Shown: positions 1 through 8,035, counted from the first letter of the stretch. The stretch: 64,000 nucleotides of DNA from Paenibacillus lentus (GCF_003931855.1 NZ_CP034248.1:2914001-2978000); one strand, 5' to 3'. Program-made: numbers and translations. Notes: generated by a model not told the origin, from the sequence alone.

Positions 1-480
1 TCTTTTGATGGTGACAAACAAGAGTTCATTGAAAATGTACGCAAAGCCTTGTTCGCAAGTAAGATCGTCTCTTATGCTCAAGGTTTTGCCCAAATGAGAG
101 CGGCTTCCGATGAGTATGGCTGGGATTTGAAATATGGCAACATTGCGATGATTTTCCGTGGCGGTTGCATTATTCGCTCCCAGTTCCTGCATAACATCAA
201 AGAAGCTTACGACCGTGATCCTGGACTGAAGAACCTGCTGCTTGACCCTTACTTTAAAAATATTGTCGAGACGTACCAGGATGCATGGCGCCAAGTGATC
301 ACGGCTGCAGTATCCCGCGGAATCCCTGTTCCGGGCTTCTCCAGCGCATTGTCTTACTACGATAGCTACCGGACAGAGCGTCTGCCAGCCAACCTGCTTC
401 AAGCGCAACGCGACTACTTTGGAGCGCACACCTTCAAGCGCGTCGACAAAGAGGGCGTATTCCACCATCAATGGTTCTAA
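1..480 (+). CDS. gnd: 6-phosphogluconate dehydrogenase, decarboxylating (C-terminal part)
   Basis: The 3' end of a gene that begins before the window; the frame is open from base 1. The product oxidatively decarboxylates 6-phosphogluconate to ribulose-5-phosphate in the cytosolic pentose phosphate pathway. The visible 159 residues are the all-helical C-terminal domain, with the family segments [22 protein letters not shown], split here as [15 protein letters not shown] and [10 protein letters not shown], then [18 protein letters not shown] and the terminal [15 protein letters not shown]. This C-terminal tail contributes to the neighbouring subunit's active site in the dimer. The TAA is followed by a terminator hairpin that an insertion sequence has split. 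Confidence 0.95.
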   Translation, partial: SFDGDKQEFIENVRKALFASKIVSYAQGFAQMRAASDEYGWDLKYGNIAMIFRGGCIIRSQFLHNIKEAYDRDPGLKNLLLDPYFKNIVETYQDAWRQVITAAVSRGIPVPGFSSALSYYDSYRTERLPANLLQAQRDYFGAHTFKRVDKEGVFHHQWF

Positions 481-557
481 TGCTAATAAACGGTTAAATA
501 AGGCGTCAAAGAGTGGTCTTACCCCTGTCAAGTAGACAGTAAAAAAAGAGGATCAAT

Positions 558-1517
558 TTATGCGGCGATCGCTTTCCGGTACTCAACTGGAGAACGGTCG
601 CCGAGTTTTTTTTGGAAACGCTCATGATTGTAAAATTCAATATATTCCTCAATGAGACGACGTGCTGAATGCTGATCGTTCGGACGTTTAAGGTACAGCT
701 GTTCGGTCTTCAAATGGGAGAAAAACGACTCCATGCAGGCATTGTCGTAACAGTTGCCTCGCCTTGAGTGGCTGCCCTGGAGCCCTTGTGCGAGCAACTG
801 AGTCTCGTAAGCCTTGTGCGTGTATTGGAAGCCTTGGTCAGAATGTAAGACTGCATCCTTGCGAGTACCGAGTTGCTTTACTGTGTCCAGCACAAGTTGC
901 AAGTCATTGCGCTCAGAGAGTTCCCAAGCGACAATCTCATTGTTATGCAAATCCATTACAGTCGACAAATAGGTGAAATCGTGACCGATCCGTACGTAAG
1001 TAATATCCGTGACTAGCTTGGTAAATGGAGCAGATGCTTGAAAGTCCCTGTTCAAGACATTAGCAAACACGACAGAAGGCTTGCGCCCTGCATTTGGACG
1101 CTTCTTGCGGATGACTGACCGGATCCCGAGCTCACGCATAAGCCGTCTGACTTTCTTGCGGTTAACAAGCAATCCTTCCCTACGTAAAGCCGTACACATA
1201 CGGATGTAACCGAAATAGGGCCGCAAACGGTGAATGGCAAGTATATGCTCCTTCAGATCAGCATCTCGCTCCTGACGTTGTTGCTGGTTACTTAGAGCAG
1301 CTTTCCACTTGTAATACCCGGCACGAGACACTTCAGCAATCTTACACAGCATGACTATCGAGTGGTTCCCAATCATTTTTTCGATGGTCCTAAACCGGGC
1401 TTGCTTATCCAACTTCCCTCCCCATGTAGATTCGGATTGAGCTTTTTTAGATATTCGACCTGCGCTTTCAGATGCTCGTTCTCTTCCTCGAGACTGCTGA
1501 AGTGTTTTTTCGCCCAA
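558..1517 (-). CDS. IS3-family transposase OrfB (DDE catalytic subunit)
   Basis: About 319 residues in the -1 frame relative to OrfA. An HTH_21-like region (GNHSIVMLCKIAEVSRAGYYKW) precedes the rve integrase core. The catalytic triad is visible: first Asp in KLVTDITYV, second Asp in LHSDQGFQYT, Glu in NACMESFFSHLK. It is probably translated mainly as an OrfAB fusion (558..1711) by frameshifting at the A6G site at 1442-1448. The internal ATG at 1517 may also give free OrfB. No internal stop is seen. Confidence 0.92.
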   Translation of the reverse strand: MGEKTLQQSRGRERASESAGRISKKAQSESTWGGKLDKQARFRTIEKMIGNHSIVMLCKIAEVSRAGYYKWKAALSNQQQRQERDADLKEHILAIHRLRPYFGYIRMCTALRREGLLVNRKKVRRLMRELGIRSVIRKKRPNAGRKPSVVFANVLNRDFQASAPFTKLVTDITYVRIGHDFTYLSTVMDLHNNEIVAWELSERNDLQLVLDTVKQLGTRKDAVLHSDQGFQYTHKAYETQLLAQGLQGSHSRRGNCYDNACMESFFSHLKTEQLYLKRPNDQHSARRLIEEYIEFYNHERFQKKLGDRSPVEYRKAIAA

Positions 1518-1711
1518 CGCCCCCGATAATCCTTGAACGATTCACCATTCATATGTTTGCGTACCCAAGTTACAATCTGAGCATCGCTTTTGATCCCCAA
1601 CTTTTCCTTGATCTGAGTATAGCTCCATTGCTCTTCAATTCGTAAACGAACGGCTTCTCGCTTCGTTTCTTCGTCGTATCGATTAAACTTCTGACCCTTC
1701 TTTGGTGGCAT
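1373..1711 (-). CDS. IS3-family transposase OrfA (DNA-binding subunit)
   Basis: 112-residue OrfA. An N-terminal helix-turn-helix of the IS3/IS911 type lies at about residues 12-55 (RYDEETKREAVRLRIE, then YTQIKEKLGIKSDAQIVTWV). A leucine-zipper-like coiled coil (SLEEENEHLKAQVEYLKKL) follows and normally mediates multimerisation. The frame contains A_AAA_AAG at the Lys-Lys pair (minus strand, 1442-1448). A -1 slip there leads into the OrfB frame and would give the OrfAB transposase. The codons after the slip (LNPNLHGEG to the stop) are the unshifted OrfA tail. Confidence 0.9.
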   Translation of the reverse strand: MPPKKGQKFNRYDEETKREAVRLRIEEQWSYTQIKEKLGIKSDAQIVTWVRKHMNGESFKDYRGRWAKKHFSSLEEENEHLKAQVEYLKKLNPNLHGEGSWISKPGLGPSKK

Positions 1712-1849
1712 AGAAAAATCCCCTCCGGTCTACAGTGTTGAATTCATAATATCATGAACTCTTTTTTCACTGTCTACCGTAAGGGGATAATATCAGAGCG
1801 GTTTCGCACTTTGACGCTTTTTTATGTGCCGAAATGTCGGCGCCTGTGT

Positions 1850-1855
1850 TATGAT
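1850..1855 (+). promoter_or_regulatory. Candidate extended -10 element for aroK
   Basis: TGTTATGAT is an extended -10 (TG-N-TATGAT) about 45 bp before the aroK TTG start, immediately downstream of the split gnd terminator. No good -35 hexamer lies 16-18 bp upstream, which is tolerable for an extended -10. It would give aroK-aroA transcription independent of gnd. Confidence 0.35.
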
Positions 1856-1901
1856 ATGAAAAATAGTTTGCCACCAGCACAGGGATAAAGTAGGTGAAAT
1901 A

Positions 1902-2423
1902 TTGAGTGTACAAAGAAACAATATTATACTGGTAGGAATGATGGGCACCGGCAAATCGACGGTAGGGGCTGTGCTAGCCGAAATGGCGGGGTATCGCCTC
2001 ATCGATCTTGACAAGCGTATCGAGGAGGAAATGAGCTGCACGATTCCCGAGCTGTTTGCCAATCAGGGGGAACAGTACTTCCGGGATATCGAGTCGGCTT
2101 TACTGCGCAGCGTACTGCAAGAGAGCGATGTTGTGCTGGCTACCGGCGGGGGAGCCGTCCTTCGCGAGGAGAATCGTTTGGCTATGCTGGAAAATGGCTG
2201 GGTTGTTGCCCTGACTGCCGATCTAGAGAGCATCCTCATGCGCGTTGGTGAGGATCCGGGCAGACCGCTGCTTGCCGGGGGAGCGAGAGAGAAAGTAACC
2301 GTACTTTTGGAGGAACGCAAGCATGCCTATGATTTTGCCCATGTCAAAATCGATACTTCGGGTAAAAATCCGGACACTTTAGCGTCTGAGATTTTAATGC
2401 ATTACCGCGGTCAATCAAAATAA
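1902..2423 (+). CDS. aroK: Shikimate kinase
   Basis: Phosphorylates shikimate at the 3-hydroxyl with ATP, the fifth step of chorismate synthesis. The 173 residues match the family length. The Walker A is GMMGTGKST (12-20), the shikimate-binding acid is in DLDKR (35-39), Arg61 follows EQYF, the Gly triplet is ATGGGAV (80-86), and the LID arginine is in GRPLL near 122. The TTG start at 1902 fits the N-terminal residue spacing before the P-loop; the ribosome site (AGGTGA) is modest. It lies 24 bp before aroA, so the two pathway steps are probably co-transcribed. Confidence 0.93.
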   Translation: MSVQRNNIILVGMMGTGKSTVGAVLAEMAGYRLIDLDKRIEEEMSCTIPELFANQGEQYFRDIESALLRSVLQESDVVLATGGGAVLREENRLAMLENGWVVALTADLESILMRVGEDPGRPLLAGGAREKVTVLLEERKHAYDFAHVKIDTSGKNPDTLASEILMHYRGQSK

Positions 2424-2447
2424 TATTGAGATAAAAGGAGAATATAA

Positions 2448-3737
2448 ATGGACGTTATTGTTAGACCTACTCCCGAGCTAGGCGGTGAAATCGGGGCGCT
2501 ATCTTCGAAAAATTATACGACTCGTTATTTGTTAGTTGCTGCTCTAGCTGAAGGCACGAGCACGATATACTATCCTGCGCACAGCGAGGACAGCGATGCG
2601 ATGCGCCGCTGCATCGCCGATTTAGGCGCCGTCTTGGAAGAGGACGATGAGAAAATCGTTATCACCGGCTTCGGCCGAAATCCGAAGGACGTTAAGGAAC
2701 TGAATGTGGGTAATGCCGGTGCTGTGCTGCGGTTTCTGATGGGAATTGCTTCGCTTTGTCCTGAGGTGACTTTTGTCAATACGTATCCAGATTCTCTCGG
2801 CAAACGCCCGCATGACGATTTGATCGTATCGTTGCAGCAGCTTGGCATTGAAGTTGAGCATCAAGGGGGACGACTTCCGATTACGATTCGCGGCGGAAAG
2901 CCGAAGGGTGGCAAAATTACGGTATCGGGTGCAGTCAGTTCGCAATATTTAAGCGCCCTGTTGTTCTTAACTCCACTATTGGAGGAGGACAGCGAGATTG
3001 AGGTGCTGGATGATTTGAAATCCAAAGTTGTAATTGGGCAGACGCTAGAAGTACTCGAGCAGGCCGGGATTATTATCCATGCCAGCGAGGATTATATGAG
3101 CTTCAAGGTTCCTGGGCGTCAGTCTTATCAAGCGAAAACCTATACGGTTCAGGGCGACTATCCAGGCTCGGCGGCTATTCTCGCGGCAGCTGCGGTTACT
3201 AAGTCCAATGTAAAGGTGCATCGTCTGGCCGAGCGCAGCAAGCAAGGCGAGCGCGCCATCGTGGATGTACTGCAAATGATGGACGTGCCGTTAACCCACA
3301 AGGATGACACCGTGCACGTTCAAGGCAATGGCCGTTTGCGGCCTGTTGAGTTCGATGGCGATGCCGCGACAGACGCCGTGCTTGCCATGGTAGCAGCCGC
3401 CGTATTTGCTGAAGGAACATCCCGTTTCTACAACGTGGAGAACTTAAGATACAAGGAATGCGACCGGATCACAGACTATTTAAACGAGCTTAGAAAGGCC
3501 GGGGCCAATGTAGAGGAACGCCAAGCCGAAATTATCGTTCACGGCCGTCCTGGCGGCCTTGAGGGGGGCGTAGAGATCAATGCTCATTATGACCACCGCG
3601 TCATTATGGCTTTGACGATTGTCGGCCTTCGCTGCCGCAAACCGCTGGTTATTAAGGATGCTCATCACGTCGCCAAATCCTATCCGCAATTTTTCGACCA
3701 TATTACTGCGCTTGGTGCTTCGGTAGAATGGGTATAA
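2448..3737 (+). CDS. aroA: 3-phosphoshikimate 1-carboxyvinyltransferase (EPSP synthase), divergent
   Basis: Transfers the enolpyruvyl group of PEP to shikimate-3-phosphate. 429 residues with the duplicated alpha/beta EPSPS fold. The start ATG follows AAAAGGAG. Recognisable motifs are NVGNAGAVLRFL, LGKRPHDDL, the catalytic-Lys segment NLRYKECDRI, DHRVIMAL and the C-terminal HHVAKSYPQFF. The N-terminal substrate motif is SSKNYTTRYLL instead of the usual SKSxSNR or DKSISHR, and the PEP-site loop is NAGAVLRF instead of NAGTAMRP or NSGTTMR. It is therefore a divergent class, but its position beside aroK supports the assignment. Confidence 0.88.
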   Translation: MDVIVRPTPELGGEIGALSSKNYTTRYLLVAALAEGTSTIYYPAHSEDSDAMRRCIADLGAVLEEDDEKIVITGFGRNPKDVKELNVGNAGAVLRFLMGIASLCPEVTFVNTYPDSLGKRPHDDLIVSLQQLGIEVEHQGGRLPITIRGGKPKGGKITVSGAVSSQYLSALLFLTPLLEEDSEIEVLDDLKSKVVIGQTLEVLEQAGIIIHASEDYMSFKVPGRQSYQAKTYTVQGDYPGSAAILAAAAVTKSNVKVHRLAERSKQGERAIVDVLQMMDVPLTHKDDTVHVQGNGRLRPVEFDGDAATDAVLAMVAAAVFAEGTSRFYNVENLRYKECDRITDYLNELRKAGANVEERQAEIIVHGRPGGLEGGVEINAHYDHRVIMALTIVGLRCRKPLVIKDAHHVAKSYPQFFDHITALGASVEWV

Positions 3738-3786
3738 CTATCTAGAATAGAGCATACTAGAAAAATTCGAGAGGAGGAGTTAGCAG

Positions 3787-4218
3787 ATGGCCTTTGAAAA
3801 TCCTAGTCGTGAGGAAATTAAAGAAATTTTAGAAAACGCTGGAAATATTGCCGTTGTTGGCCTGTCTGATAAAACGGATCGCACTTCTTACATGGTAGCA
3901 CAGGCGATGCAGAGCAATGGTTACCGCATCGTCCCGGTAAACCCGGTGGTGCAAGGACAAATTCTAGGTGAACAGGTTTATGCTGCATTAGCGGACGTAC
4001 CGGAGCCAATTGGGATCGTCAACGTATTCCGGCGCAGTGAATACACACCAGAGGTGGCTCGGGAGGCGGTTGCAGTCGGAGCTAAGGTGCTATGGCTGCA
4101 GCAGGGAATCATTAGCGAGGAAGCTGCAAAAATTGCCGAGGAGGGCGGCCTTAAGGTCATCATGGATCGGTGTATCAAGGTAGAGGACAGCATTTTGCTC
4201 GGAAAAAGCCGTCAATAA
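3787..4218 (+). CDS. CoA-binding protein (YccU-like Rossmann fold)
   Basis: 143 residues; start ATG behind GAGGAGGAG. The sequence follows the CoA_binding_2 family: GNIAVVGLSDKTDRTSYMVA near residues 18-38 binds the nucleotide part, then GYRIVPVNP, EPIGIVNVFRRSEYTPEV, LWLQQGI and a C-terminal Cys/Asp motif VIMDRCIKVE. These proteins bind CoA or acyl-CoA, but no firm enzymatic role is established. The gene is 49 bp after aroA and is followed by a strong terminator, so it may be the last gene of the aro unit. Confidence 0.85.
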   Translation: MAFENPSREEIKEILENAGNIAVVGLSDKTDRTSYMVAQAMQSNGYRIVPVNPVVQGQILGEQVYAALADVPEPIGIVNVFRRSEYTPEVAREAVAVGAKVLWLQQGIISEEAAKIAEEGGLKVIMDRCIKVEDSILLGKSRQ

Positions 4219-4229
4219 ATCAAAAATGA

Positions 4230-4258
4230 AGGACCCGCCATTTAGACGGGTCCTCTTT
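4230..4258 (+). terminator. Rho-independent terminator after the CoA-binding gene
   Basis: AGGACCCG / CGGGTCCT form an 8-bp stem around a nine-base loop, followed by CTTTGG. The T tract is short. Confidence 0.7.
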
Positions 4259-4286
4259 GGACTTTACAAGCACAGACTTAATTCCT

Positions 4287-4316
4287 TTGACAAATTTGCA
4301 AGCATAGGATTACCAT
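4287..4316 (+). promoter_or_regulatory. Candidate sigma-A promoter of the enzyme I gene
   Basis: TTGACA at 4287-4292 is a consensus -35. TACCAT at 4311-4316, 18 bp away, is a weak -10 (4 of 6). It lies 80 bp before the enzyme I start and after the preceding terminator. Confidence 0.4.
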
Positions 4317-4395
4317 AATAGTGCGTGCCTGAATAGCATCGTGATTTTTAGAGAGATGATATCCTATAACAGAGCAGGACATAGGGGGTCTAAAC

Positions 4396-6132
4396 ATGAT
4401 AAAGGGCATCGGTGCAGCAGCGGGCGTCGCCATCGGCAAAGCTTTTGTGCTGCCTGCCTGGGAATGGGATGTGCCGGATCGCCAGATGGATAAGGTGGAT
4501 TTGGCTGCGGAATTCGAGAGATTATATGAAGGTATACAAACATCCAGAACAGAAATTGAAGTGATGAAGAACGAAGTTAAGGAAGCTGTAGGCGAGGAGG
4601 AGTCAAGTATATTTGATGCCCACCTTGCTATATTGGAAGATCCCGTGTTCATGAGTGAAATTCGCGGGATAATCGAACGGCAGTATAAGGCGGCTGAAGT
4701 CGCTGTAAAAGAGGCGATCGATCATTTTGTCGCAATGTTTGATCTGCTGGATGATGAATATATGAAGGAGCGGGCGCTTGATATTAAGGATGTAGGCAAT
4801 CGCCTACTGAAGCATTTGCTAGGCACGCCGGACATTACTCTTCCGGCCGACACCCAGCCATATATCCTCGTGGCTAGGGAATTGTCACCCTCACAGCTCG
4901 TACATATGAATCCTGACAATGTTTTGGGCATGGTCACGATGGCCGGAGGCAAGACCTCGCATTCTGCTATCATGGCCAGGGCACTTGGGATACCTCTCGT
5001 GTCCGGGCTCGAACATAAGCTTGGGACGCCGTTAAAGACAGGTGATCTGCTTGTCGTTGACGGCGATGAAGGACTTATTTATGTTGAACCTGATCAGGAA
5101 ATTATTGATCGGTATACGGAAGTAGCTGAAAGACTGCAAAAACGCAAGGAGCAGCTGCAGGTGTTGGCGACGGTCGAAGCAGTCACACGAGACGGTGTCC
5201 CATTCCGCCTGGCGGGCAACATCAGCTCTGTCAAGGATTTGGAACAGGCACTCAAATACGGTGCTGAAGGTGCGGGGTTGTTCCGAACCGAGTTTTTATA
5301 CATGGATCGCACGACCTTTCCAACCGAAGAAGAGCAGTTCGAAATTTATAGACAAGTTGCCGAGAAAGCAGGAAAGCATTCCGTCGTCATTCGAACCCTT
5401 GATATCGGAGGGGATAAGCAGCTTGAATATTTTGAGCTCCCGGAAGAAGATAACCCTTTTCTCGGTTATCGCGCAATTCGAATTAGTCTGAATAGTAAAG
5501 AAATGTTTAAGACCCAATTGACCGCTATACTCCGGGCCAGCGCTTTCGGAAGCTTGAAAATTATGTTGCCCATGATTTCCTCGCTTGAAGAAGTACGGCA
5601 GGCCAAGCAAATATTGGCCGAGGCCAAGTCTGACCTTGACGAGCGCGGTGTCGTGTATGATAATCATATACCTGTCGGTGTCATGATCGAAGTACCGGCA
5701 GCGGCGGCTATAGCCGATTTGCTGGCCAAGGAGGCCAATTTCTTTAGCATCGGCACGAATGATCTCGTGCAATATGTTCTTGCTGTTGACCGGATGAACG
5801 AGACGATCGCCCATATGTATCAGCCGTTTCATCCCGCTGTACTTCGTATGTTGCGCCAGGCGATTTCCGCAGCACTGGAAGCAGGCATTTCGGTCAGTGT
5901 CTGCGGTGAGCTTGCGGGGGATGAGAAGGCTATTCCTCTCTGGCTTCACTTAGGAGTGCGCGACCTCAGTATGTCGCCCCAATCGTTATTGAGAGTGAAG
6001 CACCGGATCTTAAATGCCGTAGCTTCCGCGGGGGAGAAAGTCGGTGCCCGTTGTTATCGACTTGCAACAGGCACTGAAGTGGAGGCTGAGCTGACACGCT
6101 TTGCCGAAACCTGTATTTGGGAGAGCAGCTAA
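4396..6132 (+). CDS. ptsI: PTS enzyme I, phosphoenolpyruvate-protein phosphotransferase
   Basis: Autophosphorylates from PEP and passes the phosphate to HPr to drive sugar uptake. 578 residues is the normal length. The N-terminal swivelling domain carries the active-site His in GGKTSHSAIMARALGIPLVSG (about 181-202; the His follows TS). The C-terminal PEP-binding TIM barrel shows GLFRTEFLYMDR, the signature around VMIEVPAAA and FFSIGTNDLVQY, and the catalytic Cys in SVCGELAGD. No ptsH lies next to it, unlike the usual ptsHI operon; it stands alone between two terminators. The ribosome site is AGGGGG. Confidence 0.95.
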   Translation: MIKGIGAAAGVAIGKAFVLPAWEWDVPDRQMDKVDLAAEFERLYEGIQTSRTEIEVMKNEVKEAVGEEESSIFDAHLAILEDPVFMSEIRGIIERQYKAAEVAVKEAIDHFVAMFDLLDDEYMKERALDIKDVGNRLLKHLLGTPDITLPADTQPYILVARELSPSQLVHMNPDNVLGMVTMAGGKTSHSAIMARALGIPLVSGLEHKLGTPLKTGDLLVVDGDEGLIYVEPDQEIIDRYTEVAERLQKRKEQLQVLATVEAVTRDGVPFRLAGNISSVKDLEQALKYGAEGAGLFRTEFLYMDRTTFPTEEEQFEIYRQVAEKAGKHSVVIRTLDIGGDKQLEYFELPEEDNPFLGYRAIRISLNSKEMFKTQLTAILRASAFGSLKIMLPMISSLEEVRQAKQILAEAKSDLDERGVVYDNHIPVGVMIEVPAAAAIADLLAKEANFFSIGTNDLVQYVLAVDRMNETIAHMYQPFHPAVLRMLRQAISAALEAGISVSVCGELAGDEKAIPLWLHLGVRDLSMSPQSLLRVKHRILNAVASAGEKVGARCYRLATGTEVEAELTRFAETCIWESS

Positions 6133-6148
6133 AGTAATAATAAGAACC

Positions 6149-6193
6149 AAGAACCGCAAGGAGAAGCGATGAGCAACTTCTTGCGGTTCTTTC
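6149..6193 (+). terminator. Terminator after ptsI
   Basis: AAGAACCGCAAG (6149-6160) pairs fully with CTTGCGGTTCTT (6180-6191), a 12-bp stem followed by TTC. It could also act for the convergent gene from 6747. Confidence 0.8.
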
Positions 6194-6222
6194 ATGGCTA
6201 TAATAAAAGTTATTGGGCTAGA

Positions 6223-6747
6223 TTATAATTTGGCCAAGGCATCGACGAACGCTTTGCCGTATGGAGGCAAGTCCGGTGGGCGACGAGCTGAAATAATATG
6301 ACCGTCCACGACGACCGCCTCGTCCTTCCAAGTCGCCCCTGCATTTTCCATGTCATCGCGGATTCCCGGCGTAGAGGTTACGGTAACCCCTTGGAGAATT
6401 CCGGCAGAGATGAGAACCCATCCCGCATGGCAGATTTGCCCTATCGGCTTTTTGGCCGCATGAAGATCTTTAATGATGTCAAGCACCTTACTATAGCGGC
6501 GTAGCTTGTCCGGAGCCCAACCGCCTGGAACAAGAATGCCTTCATAATCGCTGGCATTGATTTCCTCGTAGCTATATTCCGCCTCGGCAGGCACGCCGTA
6601 CTTGCCGATGTATTTTTTGCCTTTCTCCAGTCCAACGAGATGAACCTCGGCGCCTTCTTCACGAACCCGGTAGATCGGGTACCAGAGCTCCAAATCCTCG
6701 AATTCTTCATCCACCAATGCGATGACTTTTTTACCAGTTAGTCTCAA
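6223..6747 (-). CDS. DJ-1/PfpI family protein (type 1 glutamine amidotransferase-like)
   Basis: 174 residues when started at the TTG at 6747, which has AGAGGAGG eight bases upstream; the frame is open further upstream, but that sequence has no family similarity. The core is KKVIALVDEEFEDLELWYP, then EGILVPGGWAPDKLRR and the nucleophile elbow GQICHAGWVLISA with the predicted catalytic Cys and adjacent His, ending in VVVDGHIISARRPPDLPPYGKAF. Relatives include the Bacillus general stress protein YfkM and deglycase/chaperone members. The substrate is unknown. It is convergent with ptsI. Confidence 0.85.
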   Translation of the reverse strand: MRLTGKKVIALVDEEFEDLELWYPIYRVREEGAEVHLVGLEKGKKYIGKYGVPAEAEYSYEEINASDYEGILVPGGWAPDKLRRYSKVLDIIKDLHAAKKPIGQICHAGWVLISAGILQGVTVTSTPGIRDDMENAGATWKDEAVVVDGHIISARRPPDLPPYGKAFVDALAKL

Positions 6748-7023
6748 TATCCACGCCTCCTCTTTCCATTCGGTCTTGACGAAAATCGATTTCGATATTT
6801 TAATTGTATCAAAAATAGAGTTGTTTTTCATATGCCATGCTCTGCTGGCTAGGAAATATTCCTTGCCAATCAAGGAAATAACAAGCATTTGTATCTTCGG
6901 ACAGGAGATTGTCTCATAAGGGTCGAATACATCAATCATCATCCAAACTCACATTTTTTTGTCTAGACATAAGGAGCCTGACGGGCAGCATAATGAAAAA
7001 TGATTGTAAGAAGAGGTGGTACT

Positions 7024-7473
7024 GTGCGCAAACTGTGTCATTGCGGGCAAAAAATGAGCCTCGATTTTAGAGTGCTTATTTTTGGAAGAGTTATTGAAAT
7101 TGACAGAGTACCGATATTTGAATGTCAGCTATGCAGTCACTACGAGGTGCTTCCGGCCGTCAAATCGGATCTGCTTGCCCTGCTGGATGAGCTAAAGGAG
7201 AGTAATGAGCAGGGGCTAGTGCTTTTTAATGAGGTCAATGAATTGGCCGATGTAATGTTTAGTATCTCTCGAACATGGAATCAGATGGAATCTACGTCTA
7301 CCTCCTTTGAAGTGCTTTTCGAACAAAAATGTAAGGAGCGTATTAATCTTCTGCTAGACGTGTATGGGTGTGCTAAAGAGATGAATGACCGCCAGTGGAT
7401 GGATGAAATCTCTAAGAGATTGTTGCAAATCTCCGACTTTGTAAATTACAGTCAGTTTTCAGGAGCGAATTAA
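7024..7473 (+). CDS. Small CxC/CxxC zinc-ribbon-like protein, unknown function
   Basis: 149 residues from the GTG at 7024, preceded by AGAGGTGG; an ATG at 7000 is in frame, but the ribosome site lies inside that extension. The N-terminus has two paired cysteine motifs, KLCHCGQKM and FECQLCSHYEV, spaced about 30 residues apart, which suggests a metal-binding knuckle. The rest is acidic and helical (SDLLALLDELKESNEQGLVLFNEV) without a catalytic motif I recognise. It is divergent from the DJ-1 gene and precedes the ytxJ-ccpA region. I do not recognise the family. Confidence 0.7.
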   Translation: MRKLCHCGQKMSLDFRVLIFGRVIEIDRVPIFECQLCSHYEVLPAVKSDLLALLDELKESNEQGLVLFNEVNELADVMFSISRTWNQMESTSTSFEVLFEQKCKERINLLLDVYGCAKEMNDRQWMDEISKRLLQISDFVNYSQFSGAN

Positions 7474-7585
7474 GCACGGTTTTGGTAAAAATGCTGAGAT
7501 GAGTTGTGTTTATCGTCTTTTTTTTGTTAATATATCTTATGAGCATGTTTATATATGTCTTGTCGGAAAAAGGGATGGGTATATT

Positions 7586-7929
7586 ATGGCTGCTTTGAAA
7601 AGAATTGCTTTCATAGATGAGCTATCAAAGGCTATAGAAGACTCCGTGCGGAGGCCGCTGTTGTTATTCAAACATAGTACCCGTTGTCCCATTAGCTCTG
7701 GAGCGCACCGGGAAGTTGTAGCATACTTAAGTCATGATCCCAATGAAGCTGTTACTATGGTGTTATATATGTTGTTGAAGACAGGCTTGTCTCGAATGCA
7801 GCGACAGAACGTCTTGGAGTGAAGCATGAATCGCCCCAAGCCATTTTAGTCAAAAGCGAGCAAGCCGTTTGGCATACTTCCCATTCCGACATTACTTCAG
7901 AAGCCCTACAGGGAATTCTAGCTGAATAA
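7586..7929 (+). pseudogene. ytxJ: Bacilliredoxin-like ytxJ (brxC), frameshifted
   Basis: The ATG at 7586 starts LLLFKHSTRCPISSGAH, the YtxJ/BrxC active site with a single Cys in TCPIS-like RCPIS. The frame then derails after SHDPNEAV and stops at 7822. The family sequence resumes in the next frame from 7756 (YGVIYVVEDRLVSNAA, then LGVKHESPQAILVKSEQAVW and HTSHSDITSEAL) and stops at 7929. A single missing base in the Thr codon near 7754-7756 explains both halves. The gene is upstream of ccpA as in B. subtilis. It is either a real null allele or a sequence error. The family reduces bacillithiol-mixed disulfides. Confidence 0.88.
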
Positions 7930-8035
7930 AGCGCGAACATTGCACAAAGTAAAATTTTGTCGTATCATAAACCTAATTGGAGCTTGAAAATACGGGATGA
8001 ATGAGTGAAAATCTATTGGCAATGGAGAGAAGAAT

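Larger units (their letters stand above)
514..1795 (-). mobile_element. IS3-family (IS150-like) insertion sequence, complete
   Basis: A 1282-bp element with TG...CA termini. The left end reads TGGTCTTACCCC and the reverse complement of the right end TGATATTATCCC. The two ends are then identical over GTAGACAGT and, after one mismatch, over AAAAAAGAG. Both flanks carry the trinucleotide GAG (511-513 and 1796-1798), a 3-bp target duplication typical of the family. It holds overlapping orfA and orfB on the minus strand joined by an A6G slippery site. Both frames and the DDE residues look intact, so it is probably a recent and potentially active insertion. Confidence 0.92.
503..1823 (+). terminator. 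Rho-independent terminator of gnd, split by an IS3 element
   Basis: The left arm GCGTCAAAG (503-511) and right arm CTTTGACGC (1809-1817) are exact complements, and the right arm runs into six T (1818-1823). Removing the IS (514-1795) and one copy of the GAG duplication gives a compact hairpin: 9-bp stem, A-A mismatch, GCG/CGC inner stem, GTTT loop, then the T tract. The arms are now about 1.3 kb apart, so intrinsic termination of gnd at this site should be lost. Confidence 0.85.

Noticed and set aside
5296..5949. 217-codon minus-strand frame inside ptsI
   Set aside because: It is antisense to conserved enzyme I sequence and shows no recognisable domain.
6748..6942. N-terminal extension of the DJ-1/PfpI frame
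   Set aside because: The extra residues lack family similarity, and an AGAGGAGG site precedes the TTG at 6747.
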